Positions 26,518 to 35,414 of a stretch of 64,000 bases of DNA are shown here, piece by piece. A program made the translations under genes and the position numbers. The stretch is from positions 310,001 through 374,000 of the forward strand of contig JAEUSU010000008.1 of assembly GCA_016788635.1 (NCBI GenBank), given 5' to 3'. The stretch comes from Flavobacteriales bacterium (GTDB lineage Bacteria > Bacteroidota > Bacteroidia > Flavobacteriales_F > PHOS-HE28). The notes beneath the pieces were generated by a model. The model was not told the origin of the DNA, searched no databases, and saw nothing but the letters and a program-made list of their open reading frames with translations. Numbering within the stretch: the first letter of the stretch is position 1; the number at the start of each line of letters is the position of its first letter.

Positions 26518-26542
26518 AAGAAGCCCCACGCCGGGGCTTCTT
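26518..26542. terminator. Bidirectional terminator
   Basis: Stem aagaagcccc (26518-26527) pairs with ggggcttctt (26533-26542) around the loop acgcc. A-rich sequence precedes and T-rich sequence follows, so it can serve both the plus-strand TPR gene (ends 26492) and the minus-strand aminotransferase (ends 26565). Confidence 0.8.
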
Positions 26543-26564
26543 CACGTGTGCTTGAAGGACGACC

Positions 26565-27809
26565 TTACATCGCCGCCACCTTGTCCGCCTTGTATACACC
26601 GGCCTCCAGCTTCTTTTTCACCTCCTTGAAGCTGTTGATGGTGCGTTCCACATCCTCCAGCGTATGCACGGCAGTGGGGATCAGGCGCAGCAGGATCTCG
26701 TCTTTGGGGATCACCGGGTACACCACGATGCTGCAGAAAATGCCAAAATTCTCACGCAGGTCTATCACCACGTTCGTGGCCTCAGGCACACCGCCTTTCA
26801 TGTGCACGGGCGTCACACAACTGTTGGTCTTGCCGATGTCCAATCCGGCGTTCTTCAAACCGCTCTGCAGGGCCTTGGTGATGGACCACAACTTCTGGCT
26901 CAGTTCGGGCTGGGTCCGGATCATCTCCAGGCGCTTCAGCGCGCCGATCACCACCGGCATGGGCAGGCTCTTGGCAAAGGTCTGGCTGCGCATGTTGTAC
27001 CTCATGTACAACATGATGTCCTCCGGACCGCTGATGAAGGCACCTATGCTGGCCATCGCCTTGGCGAAGGTCCCGAAGTAGATATCCACCTGGTCCTGTA
27101 CTCCTTGGGCATCTGCGGTGCCACGGCCATCGCGTCCCATCATGCCGAAGCCATGCGCATCGTCCACGAAGAGGCGGAAGTTGTACTTCGCCTTGCGCTC
27201 GCAGATCTCCTTCAGTTTGCCCTGGTCGCCAGCCATGCCAAAGACACCCTCGGTCATCACCATGATGCCGCCACCGGTCTGTTCGGTCACCTTGCGGGCG
27301 TTGTCCAGCTGTTTGTCCAGGCTGGCCATGTCATTGTGCTGGAAAACGAAGCGCTTGCCCATGTGCAGGCGCGCCCCATCGATCATGCAGGCGTGGCACT
27401 CACTGTCGTACACCAGCACATCATGGCGGGAGAGGAGCGCCTCGATGGCGCTCATGCAGCCTTGGTATCCGTAGTTCAGCAGGAAGGTGTCCTCCTTGCC
27501 CATGAAGGCGCTGAGCTCATCCTCCAGTTGCTCGTGGTACTTGGTCTGGCCGCTCATCATGCGGGCCCCCATGGGGTAGGCCATGCCCCAGTCCTTGGCG
27601 GCTTGGGCATCCACGGCACGCACCTCGGGATGGTTCGCAAGCCCCAGGTAGTTGTTCAGGCTCCAGACCAGCACGGGTTTGCCACGGAAGGTCATGTGGG
27701 CACCCAATTCGCCCTCCAGTTTGGGAAAGGAGAAATAGCCGTGGCTGTCCTTGGCATGGCGCCCAATGGGCCCGAGGTCCCTACGGACCTTGTCGAAGAT
27801 ATCGTTCAT
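26565..27809 (-). CDS. spt: Serine palmitoyltransferase-like alpha-oxoamine synthase
   Basis: A 414-residue PLP enzyme of the alpha-oxoamine synthase family, which condenses an amino acid with an acyl-CoA. Landmarks are LNNYLGLANHPEV near 50, the substrate-pocket histidine in DSECHACMIDG, DDAHGFGMMG, and the PLP lysine in FGTFAKAMASIGAF near residue 245. The TFAK-A-S-IGAF version with a long N-terminal arm is characteristic of Bacteroidota serine palmitoyltransferases that start sphingolipid synthesis; 2-amino-3-ketobutyrate CoA ligase (kbl) is the main alternative. A TACCTTCG box (minus strand, 27833-27840) lies 23 nt upstream of the ATG. Confidence 0.82.
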   Translation of the reverse strand: MNDIFDKVRRDLGPIGRHAKDSHGYFSFPKLEGELGAHMTFRGKPVLVWSLNNYLGLANHPEVRAVDAQAAKDWGMAYPMGARMMSGQTKYHEQLEDELSAFMGKEDTFLLNYGYQGCMSAIEALLSRHDVLVYDSECHACMIDGARLHMGKRFVFQHNDMASLDKQLDNARKVTEQTGGGIMVMTEGVFGMAGDQGKLKEICERKAKYNFRLFVDDAHGFGMMGRDGRGTADAQGVQDQVDIYFGTFAKAMASIGAFISGPEDIMLYMRYNMRSQTFAKSLPMPVVIGALKRLEMIRTQPELSQKLWSITKALQSGLKNAGLDIGKTNSCVTPVHMKGGVPEATNVVIDLRENFGIFCSIVVYPVIPKDEILLRLIPTAVHTLEDVERTINSFKEVKKKLEAGVYKADKVAAM

Positions 27810-27920
27810 GGGGTGGCTTGCTGAAGCCGCCGCGAAGGTAACCAAGTGTTTTCCATCCGTTCCCGACGCGATCATATGGGGGACCCACGCAGGGCGGCGG
27901 CAACGGCCCGTTCACATACC

Positions 27921-27928
27921 TATCTTCG
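27921..27928 (+). promoter_or_regulatory. -7 box TATCTTCG of the bamD operon
   Basis: Matches TAnnTTCG, 14 nt before the bamD ATG at 27943. It is the most plausible promoter for the bamD-rpoZ-coaBC-DUF4835-recN cluster. Confidence 0.45.
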
Positions 27929-27942
27929 CCGCCCTTCCGCCG

Positions 27943-28746
27943 ATGCGCCAATCTTCCGCCCTCGTGGGCCTGGTCCTCATCCTGGCTGGCTGCAGCGACT
28001 ATCAGCGTGCGATCAAAAGCACCAACCTGGACTACAAGTTCATGGTCGCGCACAACTACTACATCGACAAGGAGTACGAGCGGGCCATTCCCCTGCTTGA
28101 GGAGCTGGTCTCCCTTACCCGGGGTACCGAGCTGAGCGAATGCGTGTACTACCTGCACGCCAAAAGCATCTTCGGTTCCAAGGACTACATGCTGGCCAGC
28201 TACTACCTGGCCAACTTCAGCCGTACGTTCCCCACCAGCGAGTTCGCCGAAGAATGCGCCTACTTGAGCGCCTATTGTTTCTACCGCAATTCCCCCGGGT
28301 ACGAATTGGACCAGACGGACACCTATTCGGCCATCAACGACCTGCAATTGTTCCTGGTCCGCTACCCGAACAGCAGTTTGCGCGATTCGTGTAATACGCT
28401 GGTGGACAAGCTAAGAGCCAAGTTGGAGTTGAAGGAATACAATAACGGGATGCAGTATTACAAGCTGCGCAATTATCAGGCGGCCCAAGTGGCCTTGGAG
28501 AGCTTCGTTCAGAATTGGCCCAACTCGAAGTACCGCGAGGTGGCCATGTACACCCAGTTCGAAAGCGCCTATTACCTGGCCCGTAACAGCGTGGAAGAGA
28601 AGAAAGCGGAACGTGTCAAAGACGCGTACCGGGCTTATCATAACTTCGCGGACGCTTTCGGGAACAGTGCCTACCTGGCAGAGGCCACCCGAAAGCTCAA
28701 AGATCTCGAGACCCACGCACATCGCATCGGAAAGCAGCAACCATGA
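27943..28746 (+). CDS. bamD: Outer membrane assembly lipoprotein BamD
   Basis: A 267-residue lipoprotein of the BAM complex, which inserts beta-barrel proteins into the outer membrane. The signal peptide ends in a lipobox (LILAGC, Cys at about residue 17). TPR-like helical pairs follow: YYIDKEYERAIPLLEELV, YYLANFSRTFPTSEFAEEC, YYKLRNYQAAQVALESFVQNWPNSKY. It heads a cluster conserved in Flavobacteriia: bamD, rpoZ, coaBC, DUF4835, recN. Its stop overlaps the rpoZ start (ATGA). The ATG shortly after the TATCTTCG box was chosen because it begins the signal peptide. Confidence 0.93.
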   Translation: MRQSSALVGLVLILAGCSDYQRAIKSTNLDYKFMVAHNYYIDKEYERAIPLLEELVSLTRGTELSECVYYLHAKSIFGSKDYMLASYYLANFSRTFPTSEFAEECAYLSAYCFYRNSPGYELDQTDTYSAINDLQLFLVRYPNSSLRDSCNTLVDKLRAKLELKEYNNGMQYYKLRNYQAAQVALESFVQNWPNSKYREVAMYTQFESAYYLARNSVEEKKAERVKDAYRAYHNFADAFGNSAYLAEATRKLKDLETHAHRIGKQQP

Positions 28747-29084
28747 CCCCCACCCAATTGAACGCGGCCAAGACCACGGTGACCCGCGACGTGGACCTTC
28801 TGGACAAGGAGACCGGCAACATTTACGAGGCTGTGTCCGTCCTGGGCAAGCGTGCGAACCAGATCGCCCAGTCCATGAAGGAGGAACTCAGCGCCAAGCT
28901 GGAGGAGTTCGCCGTGGTGGGTGAGAACCTCGAAGAGGTGTACGAGAACCGTGAGCAGATCGAAGTGAGCAAGCACTACGAGCGCATGCCCAAGCCTTCG
29001 GCCATGGCCGTACAGGAGATGCTTGAGCACCGCGTCGGTTTCCGCCGTCCGGACCAAGATCCGGCCACGGCTCCGGAAGCCTGA
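28743..29084 (+). CDS. rpoZ: RNA polymerase omega / Rpb6-like subunit
   Basis: A 113-residue protein of the Rpb6/omega family as found in Bacteroidota. The core TGNIYEAVSVLGKRANQIAQSMKEEL matches the conserved helix that clamps the beta-prime subunit during RNA polymerase assembly, and the C-terminal part is charged and probably disordered. It is coupled to bamD by a 4-bp overlap and precedes coaBC by 17 bp. The bamD-rpoZ-coaBC order strongly supports the assignment, since omega proteins are short and diverge in sequence. Confidence 0.9.
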   Translation: MTPTQLNAAKTTVTRDVDLLDKETGNIYEAVSVLGKRANQIAQSMKEELSAKLEEFAVVGENLEEVYENREQIEVSKHYERMPKPSAMAVQEMLEHRVGFRRPDQDPATAPEA

Positions 29085-29101
29085 TCCATTCGCCTTTCGC
29101 C

Positions 29102-30346
29102 ATGGCGTCCGGGACGCTGCATCTGCCCCGCCGCATCCTGCTTGGGGTGAGCGGTGGTATTGCGGCGTACAAGACCGCTTTCCTGTTACGTGAGCTGGTG
29201 AAAGCGGGCGCTGAGGTACAGGTCATCATGACCCCCGGCGCACATGATTTTATAACGCCATTGACACTTGCCACGCTGAGCGGGCGGCCGGTGCTTACCG
29301 ACCTGGTGGATAGGGCCGGGGACGGTACCTGGAACGACCATGTGCACCTGGCCCGCTGGGCGGATGCCCTGCTGATAGCCCCGGCAACGGCCAACACCCT
29401 GGCCAAGATGGCCCATGGCCTCTGCGACAATCTCTTGCTGGCCTGCTACCTCAGCATGGAGGACAACGCGGAAGGCGGACGCACCCCCGTATTCGTGGCG
29501 CCGGCCATGGACCTGGAGATGTACCGCGACCCCGCCACACAGGCCAATCTGGATCTTTTGCGCAGCCGAGGCGTGGTCACCATTGGCCCGGCACATGGCG
29601 AATTGGCCAGCGGGCTCAACGGTGAAGGCCGTATGACCGAGCCGGCAGAGATCGCTGCTTTTCTGGCCGCGCACCTGCTGCCCCTCTCGCCGTTGAAAGG
29701 TCGGCAGGTGCTCATCACGGCTGGGCCCACGCACGAGCCCATCGACCCTGTCCGCTTCATCGGCAACCGCTCCACTGGTCGCATGGGCTTTGCGCTTGCG
29801 GAGGAGGCCGCGCTGCGCGGAGCGCAGGTCACCCTGGTGGCCGGTCCGGTCAGCCTGGGAATTGATCGACCGGGTATCACACGCATCGATGTGCAGACGG
29901 CTGCCCAGATGTACGAAGCCTGCCAGGCGGCGTTCCCCACCTGCGAGCTGGCCATTCTTAGTGCGGCGGTGGCCGACTGGCGCATGGCCAGGCCCGGCAG
30001 CAGCAAGCTGAAGAAAGTGGACGGGCCCCTGCCCCTGGAGCTGGAACCCACCGAGGACATTCTGGCCTGGTGCGGACGCACCAAACGAGGGGGACAGGTG
30101 CTGGTCGGATTTGCCTTGGAGACCGACAATGAACTGGCCAATGCCCGGGGCAAGCTGGAACGCAAGAACGCCGACCTCATCGTGATGAACTCACTGCGGG
30201 AAGCTGGTGCCGGTTTCGGGCACGATACCAACCGGGTGACCTTGCTGCACCGGCACACGGATCCTGAAGCACTACCGTTGATGAGCAAGGCCCGTGTGGC
30301 AGCAGCTATCTTGGACCGCGCAGAGAAGATGATCCCCGATGCTTAG
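29102..30346 (+). CDS. coaBC: Bifunctional phosphopantothenoylcysteine decarboxylase / phosphopantothenate-cysteine ligase
   Basis: A 414-residue enzyme for two consecutive steps of coenzyme A synthesis. The N-terminal flavoprotein CoaC part has GVSGGIAAYKTAFLLREL, the decarboxylase histidine in GTWNDHVHLARW, and APAMDLEMY, a variant of the PxMNxxMW motif. The C-terminal CoaB part begins near residue 195 with VLITAGPTHEPIDPVRFI and STGRMGFALAEEA, and ends with the ligase segment AGFGHDTNRV. It overlaps the downstream DUF4835 gene by 8 bp. Confidence 0.95.
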   Translation: MASGTLHLPRRILLGVSGGIAAYKTAFLLRELVKAGAEVQVIMTPGAHDFITPLTLATLSGRPVLTDLVDRAGDGTWNDHVHLARWADALLIAPATANTLAKMAHGLCDNLLLACYLSMEDNAEGGRTPVFVAPAMDLEMYRDPATQANLDLLRSRGVVTIGPAHGELASGLNGEGRMTEPAEIAAFLAAHLLPLSPLKGRQVLITAGPTHEPIDPVRFIGNRSTGRMGFALAEEAALRGAQVTLVAGPVSLGIDRPGITRIDVQTAAQMYEACQAAFPTCELAILSAAVADWRMARPGSSKLKKVDGPLPLELEPTEDILAWCGRTKRGGQVLVGFALETDNELANARGKLERKNADLIVMNSLREAGAGFGHDTNRVTLLHRHTDPEALPLMSKARVAAAILDRAEKMIPDA

Positions 30347-31238
30347 GACCTGTCTCATCCTGTTCTGGTTGGCCTGCCTGTCCCCTTTGCGGGCGCAGGA
30401 GTTCAACTGTTCCGTTACGGTCATTGCACCGCAGGTGGCCATTGGCGAGCCGCGCATCTGGAAGAACCTGGAGAATACCGTGAAGGAGTTCATGAACAGC
30501 CGTCGATGGACCGGGCGCAACTACGCCCCCCAGGAGCGCATTGACCTGAACCTGCTCTTCACCATTCAGAACCAACCCAGCTTGGATCGTTTTGAGGGCA
30601 CCCTTCAGGTGACCTATACCCGGCCCGTGTTCGGAACCGGCTACTCCTCGCCGGTGATCGACCTGGTGGACAATGATGTCAGGTTCAATTACCTGGACAA
30701 TACCGTGGTGGAGTTCGCTCCCGACCGGTTCATCAGCAACCTGGCCAGCATCGTGGGTTTCTATGCCTATTTCGTGCTGGGGCTGGATGGCGACACGTAT
30801 GCACCGCTCGGCGGCACGGATGCCTATAACCTGGCCCAGCAGGTCGTGAACAACGCGCAGAATTCACCCGAGGCCGGGTGGAAGGGCTTTGAAGGCACGC
30901 GCAACCGCTTCTGGCTGATCGACAACCAGCTGCAGGCCCTGTTCAGACCTTTCCGTGAGTGTTTGTACACCTACCACCGCCAGGGCATGGACCTGCTGCA
31001 TACGGACATGGCCGAAGGCTTGAAGAACATCTCTTCAAGCATTGAGAAATTGAAGCCGATACACCAAGCCCGCCCGGCGAGTTACACCCTGCAGGTGTTC
31101 TTTTATGCCAAGGCGAACGAGCTGGTGGAGCTGTACAAACCCGTGCCACCGCAGGACAAGACCAAGCTGTACAACACCCTGCAGATCATCGACCCGGCGA
31201 ACATCAGCAAGTACCAGGGCATGATGCGGGGCTCTTGA
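30339..31238 (+). CDS. DUF4835 secreted protein
   Basis: A 299-residue protein with a signal peptide (LILFWLACLSPLRAQEF). Family landmarks include FNCSVTVIAPQV at the mature start, SRRWTGRNYAPQERI, and the FYAYFVLGLDGDTY segment near residue 145. DUF4835 is found almost only in Bacteroidota, next to coaBC and recN as here, and its function is unknown. Placement between coaBC and recN in one operon argues for housekeeping status. Location is probably periplasm or outer membrane. Confidence 0.9.
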   Translation: MLRTCLILFWLACLSPLRAQEFNCSVTVIAPQVAIGEPRIWKNLENTVKEFMNSRRWTGRNYAPQERIDLNLLFTIQNQPSLDRFEGTLQVTYTRPVFGTGYSSPVIDLVDNDVRFNYLDNTVVEFAPDRFISNLASIVGFYAYFVLGLDGDTYAPLGGTDAYNLAQQVVNNAQNSPEAGWKGFEGTRNRFWLIDNQLQALFRPFRECLYTYHRQGMDLLHTDMAEGLKNISSSIEKLKPIHQARPASYTLQVFFYAKANELVELYKPVPPQDKTKLYNTLQIIDPANISKYQGMMRGS

Positions 31239-31283
31239 TAACTGCCGTTTCTCCCGCTCGTCCCGGCTTCGCAACTTCGCCGC

Positions 31284-32954
31284 ATGCTCAAGCGGCTTTC
31301 CATTTCCAACTACCTGCTGATCGACCGGCTGGAACTTGACCTGTCCGGTGGCTTCACCGCCATCACCGGGGAAACAGGCAGCGGCAAGAGCATCCTTATT
31401 GGTGCATTGGGCCTTGCCATGGGCGACCGCGCGGATGCGGGCATGGCACGCGACACGTCGCAGCGCTGCGTGATCGAACTGGAGGTGGATGTAAAGGGCT
31501 TGGGGTTGGCCACGTGGTGCGAAACCGCCGGTGTGCCCTATGAAGAGCCCTTCATCCTGCGCAGACAGGTGGACCCTGCCACGGCAGGCGGGCCCGGTGG
31601 CCGCTCACGCGCCTTCGTGAACGACACACCTGTACGGTTGGAACAACTGCGTGAGCTGGGCGAGCGGCTCGTGCACGTGCACAGCCAGCACCACACCTTG
31701 TTGCTTCACGACCCCCGCTTCCAGTTGGGCCTGGTGGACCATGCCGCAGGGCATGCCAAGGTGGTCGCGGCATACCGCAAAGACCACAACGCGTGGCGCG
31801 CTGTGGCTGAGGAATTACGGCGTGTGCGAGAAGAAGAGGAGCGCTCGCGTGCGGAACAGGACTACCTGCGCTTCCAGTTGGACGAGCTGGACCAGGCCGC
31901 TTTGCGGGAAGGGGAGCAGGAGGAGTTGGAGCAGGCCCTTCAACGTGCCGAACATGCCGGGGAGATCCGGCAGGGCTTGGAGGCGACTGAAATGGTCATC
32001 AACGGGGACCGAGGCATGGTCGGTGGGCTGGCTGTGCTGCGTCAGCAACTGGCCCGCATGGCACGGCATGATGCCACTGTGCAGGAACTGCATGATCGAC
32101 TGAACACCGTTTCCATTGAGTTGAAGGACGTGGCGGAGGAGGCTGCTCGCCGCGCCGCTGGCATGCAGCTGGACCCGCGCGAGGCAGAACGCATGCGCGA
32201 ACGGCTGGACGTCATCATCCGCCTGCAACAGAAGCACCGGGTGAAGGATGCCGCCGCCTTGCTGGAGCTGATCACCAGTTTGCGCGAACGCACGCATCAT
32301 ATGGCCACGCTCTCCGACCGGATCGCTGCGTTGGAGGCGCAGGAAGCGGTCATGCGCCAGCATGTTGTGGCCGAGGCGGACCGCATCAGCGCCGCACGGC
32401 AGAAAGCCATGCCTGGACTCGCCCTGGAAGTGGAGGTGATGCTGAAGAAGCTGGGGATGCCGCATAACCGGTTCTTATTCGACCACCGTACGGCAGAGCC
32501 CGGTCCGGATGGCATGGATGCAGTGCGCGCCCTGTTCAGCGCCAACAAGGACCGCGCGCCGGAGCCGCTGGACAAGGTGGCCAGCGGGGGCGAGCTCAGC
32601 CGCGTGATGCTGGCCTTGATCGGCTTGAGCGCCGAGAGCCTGGGCCTGCCCACCGTGGTATTTGATGAGATAGACACCGGTGTGAGCGGCGAAGTGGCCG
32701 ACCGCGTGGGTGAACTGCTGCGCCAGATGGCCCAACGCCGCCAGGTCATCGCCATCACCCACCTGCCTCAGATCGCCAGCAAGGCGAAGGCCCACCTGCT
32801 TGTTTCCAAGAACGCGGAAGCGGACCGGGTGCGCACCGCCATTGACACCTTGGACAGCGAGCGCCGCGTGCAGGCCATCGCACGCATGCTCAGCGGCCGC
32901 CGCACCACGGCCGCCGCTTTGGAGCAGGCCCGCGAACTGCTGAAAGGCGCCTGA
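31284..32954 (+). CDS. recN: DNA repair protein RecN
   Basis: A 556-residue SMC-like ATPase that acts in double-strand break repair. The N-terminal Walker A is GETGSGKS at about residues 29-36, followed by a long coiled coil (about 150-380) and the C-terminal half-site with the signature SGGELSRVMLAL and Walker B VVFDEIDTGVSG. ITHLPQIASKA is the switch segment. A CAACTTCG box ending 4 nt before the ATG suggests an extra promoter inside the bamD operon. Length and motif order are normal for the family. Confidence 0.96.
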   Translation: MLKRLSISNYLLIDRLELDLSGGFTAITGETGSGKSILIGALGLAMGDRADAGMARDTSQRCVIELEVDVKGLGLATWCETAGVPYEEPFILRRQVDPATAGGPGGRSRAFVNDTPVRLEQLRELGERLVHVHSQHHTLLLHDPRFQLGLVDHAAGHAKVVAAYRKDHNAWRAVAEELRRVREEEERSRAEQDYLRFQLDELDQAALREGEQEELEQALQRAEHAGEIRQGLEATEMVINGDRGMVGGLAVLRQQLARMARHDATVQELHDRLNTVSIELKDVAEEAARRAAGMQLDPREAERMRERLDVIIRLQQKHRVKDAAALLELITSLRERTHHMATLSDRIAALEAQEAVMRQHVVAEADRISAARQKAMPGLALEVEVMLKKLGMPHNRFLFDHRTAEPGPDGMDAVRALFSANKDRAPEPLDKVASGGELSRVMLALIGLSAESLGLPTVVFDEIDTGVSGEVADRVGELLRQMAQRRQVIAITHLPQIASKAKAHLLVSKNAEADRVRTAIDTLDSERRVQAIARMLSGRRTTAAALEQARELLKGA

Positions 32955-32999
32955 GCTGAGGCGGGGGTGATATCTTGCCCGCCCCAAACCTCACGTATC

Positions 33000-33815
33000 A
33001 TGGCCCATGGACTGCTCGCCGGCAAATGCGGCATCATCACCGGAGCGTTGAACGACCAGAGCATCGCCTGGAAAGTGGCGCAGCTGGCCCATGCCGAAGG
33101 GGCGCGTATCGTCCTCACCAACGCACCGGTGGCCATGCGCATGGGCGAGATCAACAAGCTGGCTGAAGCCATCAACGCGCCGGTGATCCCCGCCGACGCC
33201 ACCGTGGATGCCGACCTGGAGAAGCTCTTCGCGGGCAGCATGGAGCACTTCGGCGGCAAAGCCGACTTCGTCCTGCACAGCATCGGCATGAGCCCCAATG
33301 TGCGCAAGGGCCGCAAGTACAACGAGGTGAACTACGAGTGGTACAAGCAGACCCTGGACATCAGCGCGATGAGCCTGCACCGCATGCTGCAGGCCGCCAG
33401 CAAGCTGGATGCCTTCAACGAATGGGGCAGCGTGGTGGGGCTCAGCTACATCGCCGCCCAGCGTGTATTCCCTGACTATGGGGACATGGCCGATGCCAAG
33501 GCCCTTTTGGAGAGCATCGCCCGCGGCTGGGGCTACCACTTGGGCCGGGCCAAAAAAGTGCGTGTGAACACCGTGAGCCAGAGCCCCACCATGACCACGG
33601 CCGGCAGCGGCATCAAAGGCTTTGACGGCTTTTTCGGGTTCGCGCAGGAAATGAGCCCCTTGGGCAATGCCCCCGCCGAGGATTGTGCCCGCTTCTGCGT
33701 GGCCCTCTTCAGTGACCATACCCGTTACCTCACCATGCAGAACCTCTACCATGATGGCGGGTTCAGCACCACGGGGGTCTCCCATGAGGTGATGGCCCGG
33801 TTCATGGGCGCGTAG
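33000..33815 (+). CDS. fabI: Enoyl-ACP reductase (NADH), FabI
   Basis: A 271-residue short-chain dehydrogenase that carries out the last step of each fatty-acid elongation cycle. It has the FabI-type cofactor segment GIITGALNDQSIAWKVA, the ADFVLHSIGMSP strand, and the catalytic pair in the Y-x6-K spacing of FabI (YGDMADAK). The C-terminal substrate loop is recognisable at SPTMTTAGSGIKGFD. The ATG at 33000 is preceded by TATCTTGC. A hairpin with a T-rich tail follows the gene. Confidence 0.95.
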   Translation: MAHGLLAGKCGIITGALNDQSIAWKVAQLAHAEGARIVLTNAPVAMRMGEINKLAEAINAPVIPADATVDADLEKLFAGSMEHFGGKADFVLHSIGMSPNVRKGRKYNEVNYEWYKQTLDISAMSLHRMLQAASKLDAFNEWGSVVGLSYIAAQRVFPDYGDMADAKALLESIARGWGYHLGRAKKVRVNTVSQSPTMTTAGSGIKGFDGFFGFAQEMSPLGNAPAEDCARFCVALFSDHTRYLTMQNLYHDGGFSTTGVSHEVMARFMGA

Positions 33816-33816
33816 G

Positions 33817-33838
33817 CCGGGGCACCCCGGATTTGCTT
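33817..33838 (+). terminator. Possible terminator after fabI
   Basis: A GC-rich inverted repeat (ccggg at 33817, cccgg ending at 33830, 4-nt loop) followed by atttgctt, starting 2 bp after the fabI stop. The T-tract is weak, so this is a moderate candidate. Confidence 0.4.
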
Positions 33839-33884
33839 TCTGAATGTCGAGGGGATAGATTCATCCCACCAAAACCCCTTGACC

Positions 33885-35360
33885 ATGAAATTCTTGCGTA
33901 CGCTGGGCGTGCTGTCCTTCGCGACAGCAGCGCCATTCGCGTGGTCCCAGACCGAAGGTGCCGCGTTCAACCTCACCGGCAGCGGGGCCGCCACCACCTT
34001 CGCCACGGACTACCAGTGCATCGGCATCAATCCGAGCAACCTGGGCTGGGCCGGCCAGTTCGAGCTCAAGAAGATCACCTTCGGCGTGGCGGAAGTGGGC
34101 TACTCCATCTATTCGGATGCCTTCACCAAGGACGCCCTCCGCAGTGATTTTGTGAAGCCCCTGTTGGGTGCCGAGGCGGACAAATTCACGTTCGCCGAGA
34201 AGCAACAAGCCGCGAAGAATTTCACCAACACGGCACTGGCCATGAACGGCGACGTACGGGCCGTGGGCTTCTCCATCGCCACCGCCAAGGCCGGGGGCTT
34301 TGCCTTTCACATTGCCGACCGCTACCAGTGGTTCAGCACCTTCAACCAGGCTTCTGCGGAGATCCTCTTCCTCGGCCGCATGGCACCCTACTTCCAGAAT
34401 CTCGAACTGAGCGATGGCAGCATCATCGCCAACGACCCGAACCTGCCGGCCAACGTGCGTGACCAGGTGGTGCGCGGATTCAACCTGCCGGGGCAGGGGG
34501 AGCGTATCAGCCGCATTTACAAGGATGGTGTGATCTCCCAGAGCTGGGTGCGGGAATATGCCCTTTCCTGGGGCTATCCCATGGGCACTACCGGCGTGGT
34601 TGAATGGTTCGGTGGGGTGGGTGCACGCTACCTCACAGGGCTGGCCTATTCCATGGTCCGCAGCGATGGGTCCGATTGGGAGGCCTTCACAGCCTTAAGC
34701 CCGGGCTTCGACATTGACTACGGTGAAGCGGGTAAGAAGAACCCCAGCACCGTCACCGGGGACAGTTATTCTCCCGTGGGTACAGGCTTTTCCGGCGACA
34801 TCGGTTTCAGCACGCTCATCGCCAAGGTGGCCAAAGTGGGCATCTCCTACACCAACATCGGTTCCATCACCTGGGATGGCAATGTGTACGAGGCGAAGGA
34901 CGACACCCTGTACAGCCTGGACAGCCCCGGCTTCAACACCTACAACATCTTCAACGAGGCTGAATTGATCCAGGCGGAGAACGGGGTGTTCAACTGGACG
35001 GGATTGAAGGAGCAGAAGATGTCCACGCCGTCGCAGTTGCGCACCGGTGCCAGCTTCGCCATCAAGCAGGTGGCCGAGGTGGGCCTCGACGTCATCATCC
35101 CCACCAACGACGCGGCCGGGAATTACGAGAAGGCCGTGATGGCGGCCGGTGGCCAATGGTTCGCCGCGCCCTGGCTGGTGCTTTCGGCCGGTGTGGTCAA
35201 TGGTGGCAACATGGCCACCCGTCTACCGCTGGGTGTCACGTTCCGTTCGCCCTCGGGCAGCTGGGAGGGCGGTGTGCACACCCGCGACTCCATCACGCTC
35301 GTTTCGCAGAACAACCCGCACCTTTCCGCCGTGTTGGGCTTCCTGCGTTTCCGCGTGTAA
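33885..35360 (+). CDS. DUF5723-like outer-membrane beta-barrel protein
   Basis: A 491-residue protein with a signal peptide (LRTLGVLSFATAAPFAWSQ) and a body of alternating amphipathic strands ending in a C-terminal aromatic/hydrophobic strand (VLGFLRFRV), typical of an outer-membrane barrel. The mature start (GAAFNLTGSGAATTFATDYQCIGINPSNLGW) matches the DUF5723 or PorV-like style of Bacteroidota barrels, where a plug-like N-terminus is followed by barrel strands. The specific role is unknown. The ATG starting MKFLRT is preferred over a TTG two codons upstream. It is flanked by short gaps on both sides. Confidence 0.8.
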   Translation: MKFLRTLGVLSFATAAPFAWSQTEGAAFNLTGSGAATTFATDYQCIGINPSNLGWAGQFELKKITFGVAEVGYSIYSDAFTKDALRSDFVKPLLGAEADKFTFAEKQQAAKNFTNTALAMNGDVRAVGFSIATAKAGGFAFHIADRYQWFSTFNQASAEILFLGRMAPYFQNLELSDGSIIANDPNLPANVRDQVVRGFNLPGQGERISRIYKDGVISQSWVREYALSWGYPMGTTGVVEWFGGVGARYLTGLAYSMVRSDGSDWEAFTALSPGFDIDYGEAGKKNPSTVTGDSYSPVGTGFSGDIGFSTLIAKVAKVGISYTNIGSITWDGNVYEAKDDTLYSLDSPGFNTYNIFNEAELIQAENGVFNWTGLKEQKMSTPSQLRTGASFAIKQVAEVGLDVIIPTNDAAGNYEKAVMAAGGQWFAAPWLVLSAGVVNGGNMATRLPLGVTFRSPSGSWEGGVHTRDSITLVSQNNPHLSAVLGFLRFRV

Positions 35361-35414
35361 GGCCGGGTTCTTGTAGTTTAGGCGGGGCATCGCCAGAGGC
35401 GGTGCGTCCTGCTT